Of a stretch of DNA of 64,000 nt, positions 11,753 to 23,215 are shown one piece after another. The position numbers and the translations under genes are program-made. The notes beneath the pieces are model-generated. The model worked only from the letters and a program-made list of their open reading frames with translations, did not search any database and had not been told where the DNA came from. This stretch comes from Schistocerca nitens (Eukaryota > Arthropoda > Insecta > Orthoptera > Acrididae), in the NCBI RefSeq assembly GCF_023898315.1, contig NC_064614.1, forward strand, positions 74,350,501-74,414,500, in the 5' to 3' direction. The number at the start of each line of letters is the position of its first letter. Position 1 is the first letter of the stretch.

Positions 11753-12694
11753 TCATGGAGGAATATGTGAAGTCGTATCTGACTTAGCTTTCTGGCAGAT
11801 TTTACATGACGCTAAAATTCGTCGAATACGTTTCTCCATGTCGGTAAAATAACAGTTCTGTCTCAGTATAAGAAAACATTTTCTGGCTCCGTAATGTGCG
11901 TAACTTAAATGAGTATACCAGATTAATTTGTTAACAAGTTCGTCAGGAATGCATAATAACCAATTGTTGCTGTCAGGGTGAGAGCGGCGAAACAGAATGT
12001 TATTGCGTACAGTGTAATGGTTTCTAATGGTAACATTATTCTTATCTTGCCTAAGGTGTTTAATTTCTTTCCATACGTTGTCTTTACTCTGCTCTTGTGC
12101 TATGTCTTGTAATGACGACGAAATGAAATTCTCAAATGCAACTTGTTGAATGTACATTACGCTGAAATTTGCTTTGCAGAAGTTGGTTGCGATGTCTTGC
12201 TGATTGTTGCTGAGAGAACGGGATAGTGCGTCTGCTACAATATTTTGTGTACCGGGAATGTGAACAATTGTGAAATTAAATTCCTGCAAATAAAGTTTCC
12301 ATCTACCTAATCTGTCGTGTGTAAATTTAGCCGAAAGTAAAAACTGTATCGCTCTATGGTCTGTGTAAACGGTCGTATGTCTTCCATAAAGAAAGTGCCG
12401 AAATCTCGTAAATGCCCAAACAACACATAATGTTTCAAGTTCTGTAACAGAATAATTTCGTCCAGCAGGTGACAGAATGCGACTCGCAAAGGCTATGTTT
12501 TTAATTACTGTAGTGCCATCTTGTTCAATCTCCTGAAAAATGTGTACGCCTAAAGCGGTGTCGGTGGCAATGGAAAAATTTCTAGTAAGATCTGGGTGCG
12601 ATAAAAGTGGTGCATTCAACAAAGCTTGTTTCAGGTTCACAAATTCAGAATGAGCTTGCTTATCCCAGGACCAAATAGTGTTTTTACCTGTCAA
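11753..12694 (-). pseudogene. Gypsy RNase H and integrase zinc-binding domain
   Basis: The longest intact stretch of pol, 313 codons. The N-terminal part (about residues 25-160) is the RNase H domain: SIATDTALGVHIFQE, the YSVTELETLCVVWAFTRFRHFLYG block and TVYTDHRAIQFLL, ending at the tether IPGTQNIVADALSR. The C-terminal part has the integrase HHCC finger, with His in LSYAHYGARKC and the CKICQKAK pair. These are the usual Ty3/Gypsy arrangements. It continues in the same frame as the integrase core downstream, separated by a stop. Confidence 0.92.
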
Positions 12695-12704
12695 TTGACA
12701 TAAT

Positions 12705-14152
12705 CTAGGGGGTGTCTAAAACAGAGTAATGAATAAATTTACGAAAAAAGTTAATTAAACCCAAAAAGCTACGTAGTTGTTTCTTCGTCGTAGGAACAGT
12801 AATGTCACGTAAAGCTTGAAGTTTTTCCGGGTCAGGCGCATGCCTTCTGCTGAAATTACATGTCCAAGAAATTTTAGGAAGTTTTGCCAAAGTGCGATTT
12901 ACTGAGATTAACTGTGAGTCCTTGTGCACGAAAAGTTCGTAACAGTTGTTCAAGAATCAGATTGTGTTCAGACCAGTTAGCTTATGCAATAAGAATATCG
13001 TCTACATACGTTGTGATTCTGTCTTTAAGTTCTGTCGGAAGTATTGTATTCAAACCGCGAATAAATGCTGCTGAGGAAATAGTTAAACCGAACGGTAATT
13101 TACAAAATTGATAACAATCACCAAAACAGAGAAAAGCCGTGTACTTTCTGCAGTCCGGATGGAGTTGAATTTGCCAAAATCCCGATTACAAATCTAATGT
13201 GGAATAAATAGCAGTACCATTAAATTTTTGTAGAAGTTCTTCTAGTGTTTGAGGGCGATCTGTTTCATTAATAATCAAGTACGAGGCGAAGTGAACCAGC
13301 CTTTTTCTTAACAATATGGAGCGGGTTTATGTACGGACTAACTGCCGGTTCAATAATTCCTTCGTCAAGCATAGCTTGCAATTCTTTCTTAACTTGTTCT
13401 CTGTGAATATACGGAATGGGATAATGTTTGGCTTTAAATGTGTCGTGCTGTTTGACTTGAAATTCATACATAAAACCGGACATAGTACCAGGAACGTTGT
13501 CGAAAACTGGAGCTTGCTGTAAAAGAATTTTGCGTAGTTGTGTGCGTTCGTTGTCTGTATTTGCACTGCTCTGTTTAACTTTATCAGAAATCATCTGTAT
13601 AACGTCATAGTCGGCTTCGTCTGGAGTATTATAGTTGTGTACGTACGTATCTGTGAACAATTTGGAATGACAGTCTATGTTACGTGATGCGGAAATAACC
13701 TCTGTACGATTAATTGTTTGTTCTTCTGCAAATAGAGAGTGCTGAAATTCTAAAGCCAGTTGTACATTTTCATCCTTTAACATTAAATAGGAGTTTTGAA
13801 AATCAATAATTGCGTCGTGTTGTACCAAAAAATTTGTACCTAAAATAACGTCTGTCGTCAATAAGGGAACAATCCAAAAATTTGAGTGAAATGTATGACC
13901 TGCAATACAAAATGATAAATGTGTCTGTAATTTAACATCTACTCCTTTATCAGATACTGCTCCTTTTACTTTCGTTTTGCCTAATGGTAACGTAGGATAG
14001 CTATTCTCTTTGTTACATTCGTTGAAAGTTTCCTCATTTATGACTGACATAGGAGATCCAGAATCGATTACTGCTGAAAATTTGGATGATCCAATTTTTA
14101 GTTCGATGACAGGGTGTAAAATGGTTTTTTGAACAACTGCTCTTTCCTGCAA
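12705..14152 (-). pseudogene. Gypsy protease and reverse transcriptase, frameshifted
   Basis: The aspartic protease active site is visible as AVIDSGSPMSVINEE at about residue 30 from 14152. The RT N-terminus follows (KHYPIPYIHREQVKKEL, then EGIIEPAVSPYINPLHIVKK and LRLVLDY). The frame is lost at about 13268. The catalytic YVDD (TTYVDDILIA) is on the minus strand near 12985-13014 in another frame, and the end of the domain (RDITVPTTKKQLRSFLGLIN) is at 12705-12953 in a third. At least three indels have therefore hit RT. Confidence 0.9.
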
Positions 14153-17100
14153 AAGAGTGTCTCGGATGTCGTCAAAAGTAATAACATTTTCGTGAATAAG
14201 ATTCTCTGTGTAAAAAGTATTGCTTACGTTACTGGAAAATGCAACCTGTACTGTATTTAGTCAAATTCTGTCTGACGTGCTATTATTTTCGGGAGGATGC
14301 TGTGGCATTTCAACTATTTGAACTGTTCTATTATTTCTTCCTGACGTATTACGTTCGGGATGATATCTACTGTCTGGTTCATTCATGATAATATGTTGTT
14401 GCGGATGATTTTGCTGTTGGTAAGACTGACTGTTATTAAATGTACGCTGAAAATTGTGCTCATTATTTTTACGTCTGTCATGATAGTCATTTCTATACGG
14501 TGCATTGCGATAGGAATTGAAATAATGTGTTTTCTGTACGTACTGATTTCCTTGTTGCTTTGCATTACTATTTGTTCTGGCCGACGCTATACGCGTACGC
14601 GGCGAAACATTAAAGCTTGGTTGACCTTGTGCATTAGATTATTGGTTAGGTATGCTAACCGGCTGGCTTTCATGCTGTTGCGGTGAAAAACGTCTATTGT
14701 TACCAAAATGTGGTTCCTGTTGCTGATAATTTTGAAGATACTGATAATTAAAATTTTGTCTGTTATTAAAGTTCTGGTGGTTGTCGTTCCTGAAGCGTCT
14801 ATTAGCTTTGCTATTGAAATTGCGTGGCTGGTCGTAATTGCTGTATGTTTGTTGACCTTGGTTATTATATGAAAAAGTTTTGTTTATAAAGGAATAATCC
14901 GATTGCTGCACTTCCAAAAGCTGTAACAGATCTCTGAATGCCGAAATATTTTCTTTCTGCTGATCCGTCAGAAGTGACACTCTTAATGATCGTGGTAATT
15001 GAGAAATACATAATTGAATAAGTGCAGATTCACTGTATGGTTCACTTAAGTACTGGTTTTGTTGGACCATGTGCTCAAAAAATTGCGTGACAGTGGAAAA
15101 ATTTGATTTATCATAATTTGGTAAACTAATTAATTGATCCTTGATTCCGCACTGTGTCGTCTTCGACCAATACACTGACAGAAAAGCATTCTGAAATTCT
15201 TCTACCGAGTAGCATTGTCTCGCGATCGGTCTCATACGAGTTGCCGGTTCGCCTTCCAAAAAACTGCAAATAAATTCAAGTTTATGTGTTACAGGCCAAG
15301 TCGGTGGAAAAGCAAAGCTAAATTGTTGTATCCAATCCAAGGGGTGAATCTGTGTTCTGTCATTTTTAAATACTTTAAATTTTCTCACTGATAGAAAATG
15401 TTTGTAATCAAAGTTACCGTCTCTGTACGTCTGAACAGGTTCAGGATTGTATGAGAATCTATTCGTCTGTGATTGTTCGGAATCTAAGTCACGTACTCTC
15501 TGTAAATTACCTAAATTATACTGGCTGTGTCAGTGTGACAAATGTTCGCAAAGTGGCGTCTGCTGTGATGCGTTAAACGCTGAAACATTTTTCATCTCTG
15601 TTACCTCTTGCTGTAAAGGTGACAGTTTTCTACGTAATGTATTATTGGACAAATCTATCTCACTGATCGTCTACTGTAAATTTTGGAATTCAGGTGTTTG
15701 ATTAAACGAAATCGGTGAAGTATCGTCTGATTTGCTGTCATTATTACTTTCAATAACATCAATACGACTGGCCAATTCATCATATTTTTCAGTCAGTATT
15801 TTTACCTGATCATCGTTTTTAGTATCACAAGCATTAATTTGTTTTTGTATTTTACGTGTGGTTTCGTTAAATTTTTGAACGTCAGCTTTGATGACATCGG
15901 AATCCTGTATTAGTTCTAATTGTTCGAGTCTGTCGGTCACTGTCTGAAAGTCTACTATGTGTGTATGTTTTTGATTGAAGATCGGAAATTTCATCACGCA
16001 ATTCGGTGTTCAACTGTTTGATAGTATTAATTTCGTCTGATACTGTAGCAATATTGTTGTCTACGTACGTTTTTGCTTTCGTAAACAATTTACGTTTATC
16101 TTCCTGTCTCTATGCGGTAATTGTTTCCATAACTTGTCGTTTTACTTTATTTTGGTCCTGTATGAATTTATGGTACCGCGTTTCACTGTTTTGTAGGTGG
16201 TGATTAAAACGTTCATCAATTTGACTGTTCTGTTGGTCGAATTTCGCGTCTACTTTTGCATCCAGTGTGCGCGAAAGTTCTGCTGACATTAGTTTAAACT
16301 CGTCGCGTAACTGTGTTGCGTTTTCAGAGCATTGTTTACCGACTGCACTAATTTCGTCTCTAAGTGATTCTGTTGTAGCTGTCTGCATATTCCTTAATTC
16401 TTGAGCAACAGATCTAATTTCTTCACTACTTTTCCTAGCACAAGCCTCAATTTCCACACGTAATTGTTCTTTAGTATCATGACATTGCACGGCAACGGCT
16501 GTAATCTGTTCGCTAAGCTGTCTGGAATTGTTGTCTAATTTTTCATTAAGGTTGTCATGTTTTTCATTAAGTTGTTTGAAATTTTCATTAAGGTTGTCTT
16601 GTTTTTCATTAAGTTGTATGAAATTTTCATTAAGGTTGTCTTGTTTTTCATTAATTTGTTTATTCTGTTCACTAAGTTGTTTCTGATTGCTGTCTTGCTT
16701 ATCATTCGACTGTTTGGAATTGCTGTCTATTTTTTTATTCATTTGTCGTAATAATGCCATAACTTGATCGCAGCCAAAATTATCGGCTCTATTCACTGTG
16801 CTATTTGATGGCGTACCTGCAATTGTCACGTTTTGTGTAACCATTTGGTCATTCTGTGATTCTCGAAAAGGTTTACCAATCGGATGTGCACTGTTAGTCA
16901 CTACCTCGGAAATAAATAAATCTGACGTATTCTGATTACACTGTTCATTTTCGTCAGAAACATTTATCTGTTCATTACGTAAATTTTGCAAACCGGCTGT
17001 ATCAAGCTGCACAACGTTCATTGTAACGGAACGTGCCGCGTCATCAATTGTCGTTAAATGACAGAGGACACAACTGAATTTATTTGTGCATCATTAGGAT

Positions 17101-17257
17101 CAAAATCATTATTAGTGGTCGGTACGCACTGATCGTCTGTAAATGGAGGACTATCATCATTACACTGAGTGTCGCAAATATTATCGGTCAAGTTATTAGA
17201 GTCGGCTATTTCGCTCATTGCACATCGTGATGTACTGTTAACAGTTTTTCGCGGCAT
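14153..17257 (-). pseudogene. Gypsy gag region with coiled-coil N-terminus
   Basis: The minus-strand gag starts with MPRKTVNS at 17257. A Ser/Asn/Asp-rich stretch is followed by a long predicted coiled coil (about 16850-16110) containing a 14-residue repeat based on LNENFKQLNEKQDN. A central retrotransposon gag domain is at 15388-14960 (PLDWIQQFSFAFPPTWP, LEFICSFLEGEPATRM). The tail is Asn/Gln/Arg-rich (14900-14290) and probably binds nucleic acid; no CCHC zinc knuckle is visible. It is broken by a stop at 14639 and by frame changes near 17030, 16100 and 15450. The last part runs into the protease frame. Confidence 0.82.
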
Positions 17258-17465
17258 TTTTTACAAATCAAAATTATTCACAAATGAAACAAAGACAATG
17301 CAAAATGCAACAAACACAATTACAACAAAGAGCAACAAATTGCCGATGATCTGTGAAAGAAATAGTGACAAATTAGTAAATGCGTTACACCAGATGCAAA
17401 CTACATTTAAGTAAATAAGAGCAGATATATGACTACTTATCAGAAGATTCACAAAGAAATACGAT

Positions 17466-17483
17466 CCTGGCCGGATGTCGCCA
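17466..17483 (-). promoter_or_regulatory. Primer-binding site
   Basis: Two bases inside the 5' LTR, the minus strand reads TGGCGACATCCGGCCAGG. It begins with TGG, as expected for pairing to a tRNA 3' CCA end. The first seven bases resemble the tRNA-Arg-type site of 412/mdg1-like elements; the tRNA identity is inference. Confidence 0.65.
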
Positions 17484-17485
17484 AG

Positions 17486-18305
17486 GGTAACCTCCCCACA
17501 GAAAAAAATTATAAATGTAATTGAACCATATGTAACCTCCCAACAAAATTATTATAATTAAATGAAAATGAACCAAGCGTAAACTCCCCACAAAAATAAT
17601 AATTAAATGAATTTTTTTAATATTGTAACCTCTGAACAAAATTGGCTCCCAATTATAGTCTCCGTGCAAAAATGCATTCACATTTAATGTTCCCGCAAAA
17701 TTTTATTCCTAAACCCGGAAATAATAAAAAAAATGTCAGTAACCTGGTAAATTTTATGACGACAGCAACGCTGCGCCTCGGCCCTATATTCTGAATAAAA
17801 AAAGCAAAAATTCTTACCTCAATGAAAACTACAAATATATCTGCTCTTACATAAAAATTTTCGGCACAGCTCCGTGCAATGCTGGCCCATGCTTTCTGAT
17901 TCGTGAAAGGAATGAATTATTCATTGGATAACATCTTTAAATTCAAATGAATGCTTTTTTTTAAATTACTTTATATTATAAAAATTATTATTGGGGCATT
18001 TTTTTAAAGAAATTAAATGACAATTAATATACATTACTAGATATGCGCAAGGCTGCTTCTTTACCTTCTACAACAATACTCATCCTCCACAGTCCTGACC
18101 AGAGGAGGCTGCCGACACGCGCCGTCTACCTCCGACTCACGCAGACTACACAAGACTACTGTCGACTAGCCCAGACAAACGCAGACTCCTACCGACTACT
18201 GCCGTCTAGCGACAAGCAACAACTAACGACATACAGCTCTGGTCAGAGACTACTAAGTCTTGCCTATTGCAGGCAGCGCATGTAGCGCATACCTCACCTG
18301 TTACA
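17486..18305 (-). repeat. 5' LTR of the Gypsy element
   Basis: 820 bp aligned with the LTR at 6785-7598. The outer end finishes ..CACCTGTTACA on the plus strand. The inner terminal base has changed (T to G at 17486). Confidence 0.93.
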
Positions 18306-18939
18306 ACCTTTATGTAATTCTTCAACACCAATGAAACAGTTTCACATACTTCTGGCACTATGAGGGAAATAGCAGAATATGATACTTTAAATAAGTACAT
18401 TAGTGACTTGTATGAATCGCCAGTGGCTAAAAATCGTAATGTGATGGCCCATCGAATTCTTGGTGAATACTGTCTTGGCAGTTGTTATCTTTCTTTACAA
18501 TAAGACGTGTAGTTAACTGCAGTAAGTAATTAATGTCCTAGTCGACATTCTCGTAAAATTACTAAATAACACATCATCGTCTGCTTCTAGTTCCTACGAT
18601 ACTATTTCGTGGACCTTCTTTAAATACTCTTCTCTTCCACCATCGTTTTCTTTTCCTTTAGTTTTCATTTCCGTTGTTAGCTGCACGTGCAAGTACCAAT
18701 TAGACCGCCGCTGTGATCACTTTATCATCCATTATACGGCAAGACCGACACACGTGTGGCACAAATTCTGTTGCTTTGGTATAAATTAACCTGCCGCATG
18801 CAACATACGCCGTAAGATGTTGCCTGTTGTAGCATGCTACAAGACGACACACGCCACATTTCCCTAGCATGCCGCAATGTTGGGGACGTCGACCCAGCGT
18901 AAACGAGGCTTTGGAGTCAGGTCTGTATTGTATGGTGGA
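18306..18939. other. No recognisable gene
   Basis: Mixed composition with no recognisable domain on either strand. The end of this stretch grades into the mariner fragment that follows. Confidence 0.55.
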
Positions 18940-19390
18940 TGTGAAACTAAAGCCTGCAATCAGATCCAAACGTAGTGGAAAACTGTGAAGAGGTGTCATT
19001 CTGCAACGAGATAACGGTCGCCCACATTCTGCCAAACGGACAGCCGACGCAATAAAGGAGTTGAGATTCGAGGAGCTGGAACATCCACCATACAGTCCAG
19101 ACTTGCCTCCAAGCACTTTTCACATGTTTGTACCCTTAACGGAAGCACTACAGGGAAGAAGATTTTAAAGTGATGAAGACGTCATTGCTGCGGTGCAAGA
19201 TTGGTTACAGATGCAACTGAGAAACGTATTTTCTGATGAATAAAAAAGAACTCTTACAATGTCGGGAAAACTGCATTGAAGTCCAGGGAGGTTACGAAGA
19301 AAAATAACGCATGTTCCAGTTTTCTATCATCAGAATAAGTACAGCTTTTACACAAATGTCCCTTTACTTTTTGAAATCCCCTCGTATACT
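18940..19390 (+). pseudogene. Mariner transposase, C-terminal fragment
   Basis: Plus-strand reading with the mariner signatures LKPAIRSKRSGKL, GVILQRDNGRPHSAKRT (second catalytic Asp) and HPPYSPDLPPSTFHMF, then a readable tail (LQGRRF, AAVQDWLQ) after a stop. The third catalytic residue, normally Asp in PSDYHLF, is Thr. In-frame stops and the loss of the N-terminal half show it is a dead 3' fragment. The 3' terminal repeat may end near 19386. Confidence 0.85.
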
Positions 19391-19689
19391 TGTATGTAGA
19401 TGATTTTGTAAATAAGCTTTACCTATAATGTACTTTTAAAGATATAACAAGGGATGGCTTTTCTGATAGTGCATACGCGTGAATAGGGGGTTTCGGCATT
19501 AACATCTATTTATAAACAACTGTTTAACCATGGGTAACACCGCGGTCGAAGCTAGTAACATACATAATTATACTAACCCACTAAGACATTCCCCCCCCCC
19601 ACTGGTAAAAGCACAAATCGCACACTGGACTGTCGACTGGTCTGCAGATGATGAATGATATGAATAAACTGGTGAAGTCACGGCCTATC
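19391..19689. other. No recognisable gene
   Basis: Nothing recognised, apart from a C10 homopolymer at about 19590. Confidence 0.5.
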
Positions 19690-21538
19690 ACTGTTTTCCT
19701 GTAACACAAGTGTAGACTTCCTATTGTAGTTGTAAACTGTCGTAGCTGTGTTGGGAAAGAACCAGAGCTCCAAGCTCTAATTGAGAGCACTGAAGCTCAA
19801 ATAGTTGTAGGTACAGAGAGCTGGCTAAAGCCGGAAGTAAGTTCAGCCGAAAATTTTCAAACGATCTAACGGTGTTCAGAAACGATAGATTAAATACAGT
19901 TGGTGGTGGAGTATTTATTTCTGTCAGAGGTAGTTTGCCGTGTAGCGAAACTGAAGTAGATAGTTCATGTGAAATAGTATTGGTAGAGGTTATACCTGAC
20001 AATCGGACTAAACTATTAATTGGATCGTTTTACCGACCCGCCACCCCCCCCCCCCCCCTCAGTACAATTTCGGATGATGTTTTATGCCTGCCGCCGGCTT
20101 TAAACGTATAATTTTTCCAGCATATCGAGGATAGATTGAAGTCACCTCCGACTATAATTGTATGAACGGGGTACTTATTTGAAATGAGACTCAAGTTTTC
20201 TTTGAACTGTTCAGCAACTAAGAAGACATAGTTGATGAACAGTTCAAAGAAAACTTGAGTCTCATTTCAAATAAGTACCCCGTCATACAATTATAGTCGG
20301 TGGTGACTTCAATCTACCCTCGATATGCTGGAAAAATTATACGTTTAAAGCCGGCGGTAGGCATAAAGCATCATCCGAAATTGTACTGAATGCTTTCTCA
20401 GAAAATTATTTTGAACATTTAGTTTATGAGCCCACTCGAAGCGTAAATGGTTGCGAAAGCATACTTGACCTTTTAGCAACAAATAATCCTAGACAAATAT
20501 TGAGTGTTGTGACGAATACAAGGATTAGCTACCACAAGGCAGTTGCTGCTAGGCTGAATACCGTAACACCTACAACCACTAAAAAAAACGCAAAGTATAT
20601 CAATTTAAAAAAGCTTATAAAAATGCTCTTAATGCCTTTTTAAGAGACAGTCTTCACTCCTTCCGATCTGATCATATAAATGTAGAAAAGTTGTGGAATG
20701 TTTTCAAAGAGATAGTATCAACAGCAATTGAAAGATACATACCACATAGATTATTAAGTGGTGGTACTGATCCCCCACGGTACACAAAACGGATCAGATC
20801 GTTGTTGCAGAAGCAACGAAAAAAGAGTGCCAAATTTAAAGGAACGCAAAATCCCCAAGGTTGGCAAAGTTTTACATATATTGGAAATATGGCTCGTACT
20901 TCAATGAGAGATGCTTTTAATAATTTCCCCAACGAAATTATGTCTCGAAATCGGGCAGAAAACCCAAAGAGATTCTGGTCATACATAAAGCACTCCAAAG
21001 GCAAGACACAATCAATACCTTCACTACGCGATAACAACGGTGAAGTCACTGATTACAGTGCCACTAAACCAGAGTTATTGAACACTGTTTTCCGAAACTC
21101 CTTCACCAAAGAAGACAACGTAGATATTCCTGAATTCCAATCAAGAACAACTGCCAGGATGAGAAACATAGAAGTAGATATCCTCGGTGTAACAAAGCAT
21201 CTTAAATCACTTAATAAAGGCAAGGCCTCCGGTCCAGATTGTATTCCAGTCAGGTTCCTCTCGGACTATGGTGATAAAATAGCTCCATATTTAGCAATTA
21301 TATACAACCGCTCGCTCACAGAAAGATACGTACCTAAAGACTGGAAAATTTCTCGAGTCACACCAATACCCAAAAAGGGTAGTAGAAGTAATCCGCTGAA
21401 ATACAGGCCTATATTACTAACGTCGATTTGCAGTAGGGTTTTAGAACATATACTGTATTCGACCATTATGAAGTACGTCGAAGAAAACGATTTATTGACA
21501 TATAATCAGCACGGATTCAGAAAATATCTTTCTTCATA
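19690..21538 (+). mobile_element. CR1/Jockey-type LINE fragment (endonuclease plus part of RT)
   Basis: It reads an apurinic-type endonuclease: VVNCRSCVGKEPELQAL, AQIVVGTESWLKPEVSS, RLNTVGGGVFISVRGSL, then VGGDFNLPSICW and an ILDLLATNN block. A 282-codon open frame follows (20691-21539) with AENPKRFWSYIKHSK, LNKGKASGPDCIPVRFL, VPKDWKISRVTPIPKKG and NQHGFRK, the N-terminal third of the reverse transcriptase. The RT palm with the catalytic Asp pair is missing because the element ends at 21538, where another repeat begins. It is related to the CR1-like element at 35-39 kb but clearly a different family. An inverted duplication at 20059-20389 interrupts the endonuclease. Confidence 0.88.
20059..20389. 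repeat. Large palindrome within the LINE
   Basis: 20059-20220 and 20229-20389 are reverse complements of each other with few mismatches and one 1-base indel, separated by only 8 bp. The right-hand arm carries the coding-sense LINE sequence. The left-hand arm is an inverted copy. Confidence 0.95.
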
Positions 21539-21790
21539 AGCGAGTGACACTAAAATACAGCTGATCGCCACATTTAGTTCCGGTGCAGCTATCGCGGCCA
21601 ACAGACCTCGTCCGCGCAGTGGGGCCTACTGTTTCTCATCAGCCCAAGTAATGTATATTATGACTAGCTACTACGGTGCTATAGTTTTATACGTGACATG
21701 GCCAGACTTTGGCATGCAGTAGTTTAGTGTCACTCGCTTCTGAAGAAGGCCAAATTATTTTGGCTGAAACCTGGATAAAGCTTGGTTTCT
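21531..21790 (+). mobile_element. Penelope-like terminal fragment with hammerhead-like core
   Basis: A 24-bp inverted repeat with one mismatch brackets this segment (21531-21554 and 21723-21746). The right-hand copy runs into CTGAAGA (21740-21746), a stem with a TTAT-type loop, then GAAA (21766-21769) and ACC..GGT. This is the order of a hammerhead ribozyme core, which is known from Penelope-like retroelements. No Penelope RT or GIY-YIG coding is present, so the assignment is tentative. It is cut on the right by Tc1 copy 1. Confidence 0.4.
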
Positions 21791-21791
21791 A

Positions 21792-23213
21792 CACTCCTGG
21801 AAATTGAAATAAGAACACCGTGAATTCATTGTCCCAGGAAGGGGAAACTTTATTGACACATTCCTGGGGTCAGATACATCACATGATCACACTGACAGAA
21901 CCACAGGCACATAGACACAGGCAACAGAGCATGCACAATGTCAGCACTAGTACAGTGTATATCCACCTTTCGCAGCAATGCAGGCTGCTATTCTCCCATG
22001 GAGACGATCGTAGAGATGCTGGATGTAGTCCTGTGGAACGGCTTGCCATGCCATTTCCACCTGGCGCCTCAGTTGGACCAGCGTTCGTGCTGGACGTGCA
22101 CACCGCGTGAGACGACGCTTCATCCAGTCCCAAACATGCTCAATGGGGGACAGATCCGGAGATCTTGCTGGCCAGGGTAGTTGACTTACACCTTCTAGAG
22201 CACGTTGGGTGGCACGGGATACATGCGGACGTGCATTGTCCTGTTGGAACAGCAAGTTCCCTTGCCGGTCTAGGAATGGTAGAACGATGGGTTCGATGAC
22301 GGTTTGGATGTACCGTGCACTATTCAGTGTCCCCTCGACGATCACCAGTGGTGTACGGCCAGTGTAGGAGATCGCTCCCCACACCTTGATGCCGGGTGTT
22401 GGCCCTGTGTGCCTCGGTCGTATGCAGTCCTGATTGTGGCGCTCACCTGCACGGCGCCAAACACGCATACGACCATCATTGGCACCAAGGCAGAAGCGAC
22501 TCTCATCGCTGAAGACGACACGTCTCCATTCGTCCCTCCATTCACGCCTGTCGCGACACCACTGGAGGCGGGCTGCACGATGTTGGGGCGTGAGCGGAAG
22601 ACGGCCTAACGGTGTGCGGGACCGTAGCCCAGCTTCATGGAGACGGTTGCGAATGGTCCTCGCCGATACCCCAGGAGCAACAGTGTCCCTAATTTGCTGG
22701 GAAGTGGCGGTGCGGTCCCCTACGGCACTGCGTAGGATCCTACGGTCTTGGCGTGCATCCGTGCGTCGCTGCGGTCCGGTCCCAGGTCGACGGGCACGTC
22801 CACCTTCCGCCGACCACTGGCGACAACATCGATGTACTGTGGAGACCTCACGCCCCACGTGTTGAGCAATTCGGCGGTACGTCCACCCGGCCTCCCGCAT
22901 GCCCACTATACGCCCTCGCTCAAAGTCCGTCAACTGCACATACGGTTCACGTCCACGCTGTCGCGGCATGATACCAGTGTTAAAGACTGCGATGGAGCTC
23001 CGTATGCCACGGCAAACTGGCTGACAATGACGGCGGCGGTGCACAAATGCTGCGCAGCTAGCGCCATTCGACGGCCAACACCGCGGTTCCTGGTGTGTCC
23101 GCTGTGCCGTGCGTGTGATCATTACTTGTACAGCCCTCTCGCAGTGTCCGGAGCAAGTATGGTGGGTCTGACACACCGGTGTCAATGTGTTCTTTTTTCC
23201 ATTTCCAGGAGTG
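21792..23213 (-). mobile_element. Tc1-like DNA transposon, copy 1 (intact)
   Basis: 1422 bp bounded by inverted repeats starting CACTCCTGGAAAT and flanked by TA at 21790-21791 and 23214-23215. It is inserted in the Penelope-like fragment. It is nearly identical to the copies at 30734 and 40905, which have the same length. Confidence 0.97.
21947..22969 (-). CDS. Tc1-like transposase, copy 1
   Basis: A 340-residue transposase that would cut and paste the element at TA dinucleotides. The ATG giving MPRQRGREPY was chosen because it gives the normal Tc1 length; the frame stays open 72 codons further upstream without family resemblance. A paired-type helix-turn-helix region spans about residues 10-115 (FERGRIVGMREAGWTYRRIA, then VSARTIRNRLHEAGL). 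The catalytic domain has Asp155 (VVFSDESRF), Asp244 (FQQDNARPH) and Glu277 (SPDLSPIEHVW). A basic stretch around residues 59-78 may act as a nuclear signal. It is the only copy with Lys at residue 195 (IKVWGAI; the other copies have Met). No stops, so it is potentially functional. Confidence 0.95.
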   Translation of the reverse strand: MPRQRGREPYVQLTDFERGRIVGMREAGWTYRRIAQHVGREVSTVHRCCRQWSAEGGRARRPGTGPQRRTDARQDRRILRSAVGDRTATSQQIRDTVAPGVSARTIRNRLHEAGLRSRTPLGRLPLTPQHRAARLQWCRDRREWRDEWRRVVFSDESRFCLGANDGRMRVWRRAGERHNQDCIRPRHTGPTPGIKVWGAISYTGRTPLVIVEGTLNSARYIQTVIEPIVLPFLDRQGNLLFQQDNARPHVSRATQRALEGVSQLPWPARSPDLSPIEHVWDWMKRRLTRCARPARTLVQLRRQVEMAWQAVPQDYIQHLYDRLHGRIAACIAAKGGYTLY

Positions 23214-23215
23214 TA

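Larger units (their letters stand above)
6785..18305 (-). mobile_element. Ty3/Gypsy LTR retrotransposon, full length, decayed
   Basis: An 11.5-kb element on the minus strand. From its 5' end it has a right-hand LTR, a primer-binding site, gag, protease-RT-RNaseH-integrase, a long non-coding segment, a polypurine tract and a left-hand LTR. Domain order (integrase after RNase H) and motifs place it in Ty3/Gypsy. The two LTRs are about 95% alike by eye. Most of pol is still in one frame (frames of 14639-15388, 13268-14152, 11753-12694 and 11309-11545 agree), broken by stops and several indels around the RT core. The flanks ATCT (6781-6784) and ACCT (18306-18309) could be a mutated 4-bp target duplication. 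Confidence 0.93.

Noticed and set aside
21640-21660. Another hammerhead core (CTGATGAGAAA on the minus strand)
   Set aside because: The CTGATGA and GAAA are adjacent with no stem II between them.
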